Shown here: positions 63,200-64,000 of the stretch, piece after piece | Numbering within the stretch: position 1 is the stretch's first letter | How the letters are laid out: each line of letters starts with the position of its first letter | Assembly (NCBI GenBank): GCA_965249895.1 | Contig: CBDFNC010000004.1 | Coordinates: forward strand, 868,001 to 932,000 | Source: CBDFNC01 sp965249895 | GTDB taxonomy: Bacteria; Pseudomonadota; Gammaproteobacteria; Enterobacterales; CBDFNC01 | DNA: 64,000 nucleotides | Direction: 5' to 3' | Program-made: the position numbers and the translations under genes | Notes under the pieces: generated by a model | What the model saw: only the letters and a program-made list of their open reading frames with translations | Told to the model about the DNA's origin: nothing | Database searches by the model: none

Positions 63200-63748
63200 C
63201 TACTGCGTTTCCTGAACCGCGCCTGTGAGCGACGATTCTTCCCCCATGGCGTCGATGACCTGTAACTCCTCGATGGACAAGACTTTAGACACATCGATTA
63301 AAATCACAAATTCGTCTTCAACTTTGCCCATACCCAGGATAAAGTCGGTACGTATATTGGCGCCAAATGAGGGAGGCGGTTCAATTTGCTCTTCGGGCAA
63401 CTCAACAACCCGGTTTACCATGTCCACCATGACCCCCAAGTCAAAAGCCTCCTTAACCTCATCTTCCCCGGTTTCGGTTTCTATTTCGATAATGATAATG
63501 CAGGTCTTCTTGGTCACCTCGATAGATTCGCCGCCAAACCGGCTCAACAGATCAATAACCGGCACCACATGACCACGTAGATTCAGCACGCCGCGGATAT
63601 AATCAGGCACCAGGGGCACTGAGGTAAGGGATTCATACTCAAAAATCTCCTTAACCATCAGAATATCCAGCATATAGGTATCGTCACCAAGCCCAAACGT
63701 CAGGTATTGGGCACTGCTTTTTGTCGCACTCGCTTCAACTTCGCTCAT
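63200..63748 (-). CDS. cheW: chemotaxis coupling protein CheW
   Basis: A 182-residue scaffold that links receptors to CheA. The two-lobed CheW fold shows in YLTFGLGDDTYMLDILMVKEI, the RGVLNLRGHVVPVIDL motif and the closing GKVEDEFVILIDVSKVLS. It stands first in the run before cheR, directly after the receptor gene. Confidence 0.96.
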   Translation of the reverse strand: MSEVEASATKSSAQYLTFGLGDDTYMLDILMVKEIFEYESLTSVPLVPDYIRGVLNLRGHVVPVIDLLSRFGGESIEVTKKTCIIIIEIETETGEDEVKEAFDLGVMVDMVNRVVELPEEQIEPPPSFGANIRTDFILGMGKVEDEFVILIDVSKVLSIEELQVIDAMGEESSLTGAVQETQ

Positions 63749-63780
63749 TTAAACCTCCGCAAACCTGCTACCCAACACCA

Positions 63781-64000
63781 CTAGCTAAAAGGTTTAAAAT
63801 TGGCATCGTCATCATCTGTCGCCACACTGCCTTGCCAGGAGCTCGACGAGTCAGGGGCCGCTTCAGGCACATGCCCTTCTATCCCGTGTGCCTGGCCCGA
63901 CGAAGCCAGCTTAAAGAAAGACAACTGACCCACCAGGGCGTCTATTTGCACATTGATTTCCTTGGCAGTCGCCGCCAGCTCTTCCGAGGCAGCGGAATTT
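63781..64000 (-). CDS. methyl-accepting chemotaxis protein, C-terminal end (runs off the window)
   Basis: The last 72 codons of a receptor; the stop TAG is at 63781-63783 and the frame is open to the window edge. NSAASEELAATAKEINVQI, then LVGQLSFFKL is the end of the receptor signalling/methylation helix, followed by a loose acidic tail (ATDDDDANFKPFS). No CheR-docking pentapeptide of the NWETF type ends it. It lies 32 bp upstream of cheW and is very likely in the same operon. Confidence 0.9.
   Translation of the reverse strand, partial: NSAASEELAATAKEINVQIDALVGQLSFFKLASSGQAHGIEGHVPEAAPDSSSSWQGSVATDDDDANFKPFS

Noticed and set aside
63190..63294. N-terminal extension of cheR into cheW
   Set aside because: The extra residues are the out-of-frame reading of the cheW end and lack CheR similarity.

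Overview
The window comes from a Gram-negative, most likely marine gammaproteobacterium. The evidence is TonB-dependent receptors, a GltB/GltD glutamate synthase pair, a full-length HrpA with its long C-terminal region, and a cheW-cheR-cheD-cheB chemotaxis block. The style resembles Alteromonadales such as Colwelliaceae/Thalassomonas; that genus-level guess is weak.

About 46 kb (2615-48778) is one nonribosomal peptide siderophore locus. It has two arms that diverge from a Fur-box-containing intergenic region at 46117-46359. The long left arm (minus strand) encodes a stand-alone SyrP-like 2-oxoglutarate hydroxylase, five NRPS proteins (2166, about 3615, 1045, 2611 and 2391 aa), a PvdE/SyrD-type exporter, a PvdQ-like periplasmic acylase and a TonB-dependent receptor. 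The short right arm (plus strand) encodes an MbtH protein, a type II thioesterase and a diaminobutyrate aminotransferase. I derived A-domain codes by eye. They read Gly-Dab / Asp-X / Asp / Dab-Dab / Dab-Val over nine adenylation domains, with one epimerase (after the first Asp) and a terminal thioesterase. Two hydroxylases (one free, one fused to the second NRPS) probably convert the Asp residues to beta-hydroxyaspartate, a bidentate Fe(III) ligand. The aminotransferase supplies Dab. The locus thus uses pyoverdine-style logistics (PvdE, PvdQ, PvdH, PvdG and MbtH equivalents, FpvA-like receptor) with beta-OH-Asp chelation; no pyoverdine chromophore or hydroxamate genes are present.

The most unusual features are four tandem carrier (PCP) domains behind one Asp-activating A domain in the second NRPS; a condensation-like domain in the third NRPS that has lost its HH motif and may be a hydroxylase interface domain; matching orphan C domains with the same lysine-rich tail at the ends of NRPS2 and NRPS4; an N-terminal TubC-like docking segment on the first NRPS with no loading module in sight; and near-identical DNA shared by Dab modules with a breakpoint inside a C domain.

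The left edge (1-2614) holds the 5' part of a second, paralogous receptor gene and a graveyard of mobile DNA: a transposase fragment, a truncated group II intron and a small inverted-repeat element. Relatives of that element lie on both sides of the siderophore locus (2204-2438 and 48934-49126).

The right part is ordinary core genome, all on the minus strand: gltD-gltB, hrpA, a CBS-domain protein, cheB-cheD-cheR-cheW and the C-terminus of a methyl-accepting chemotaxis protein running off the window.
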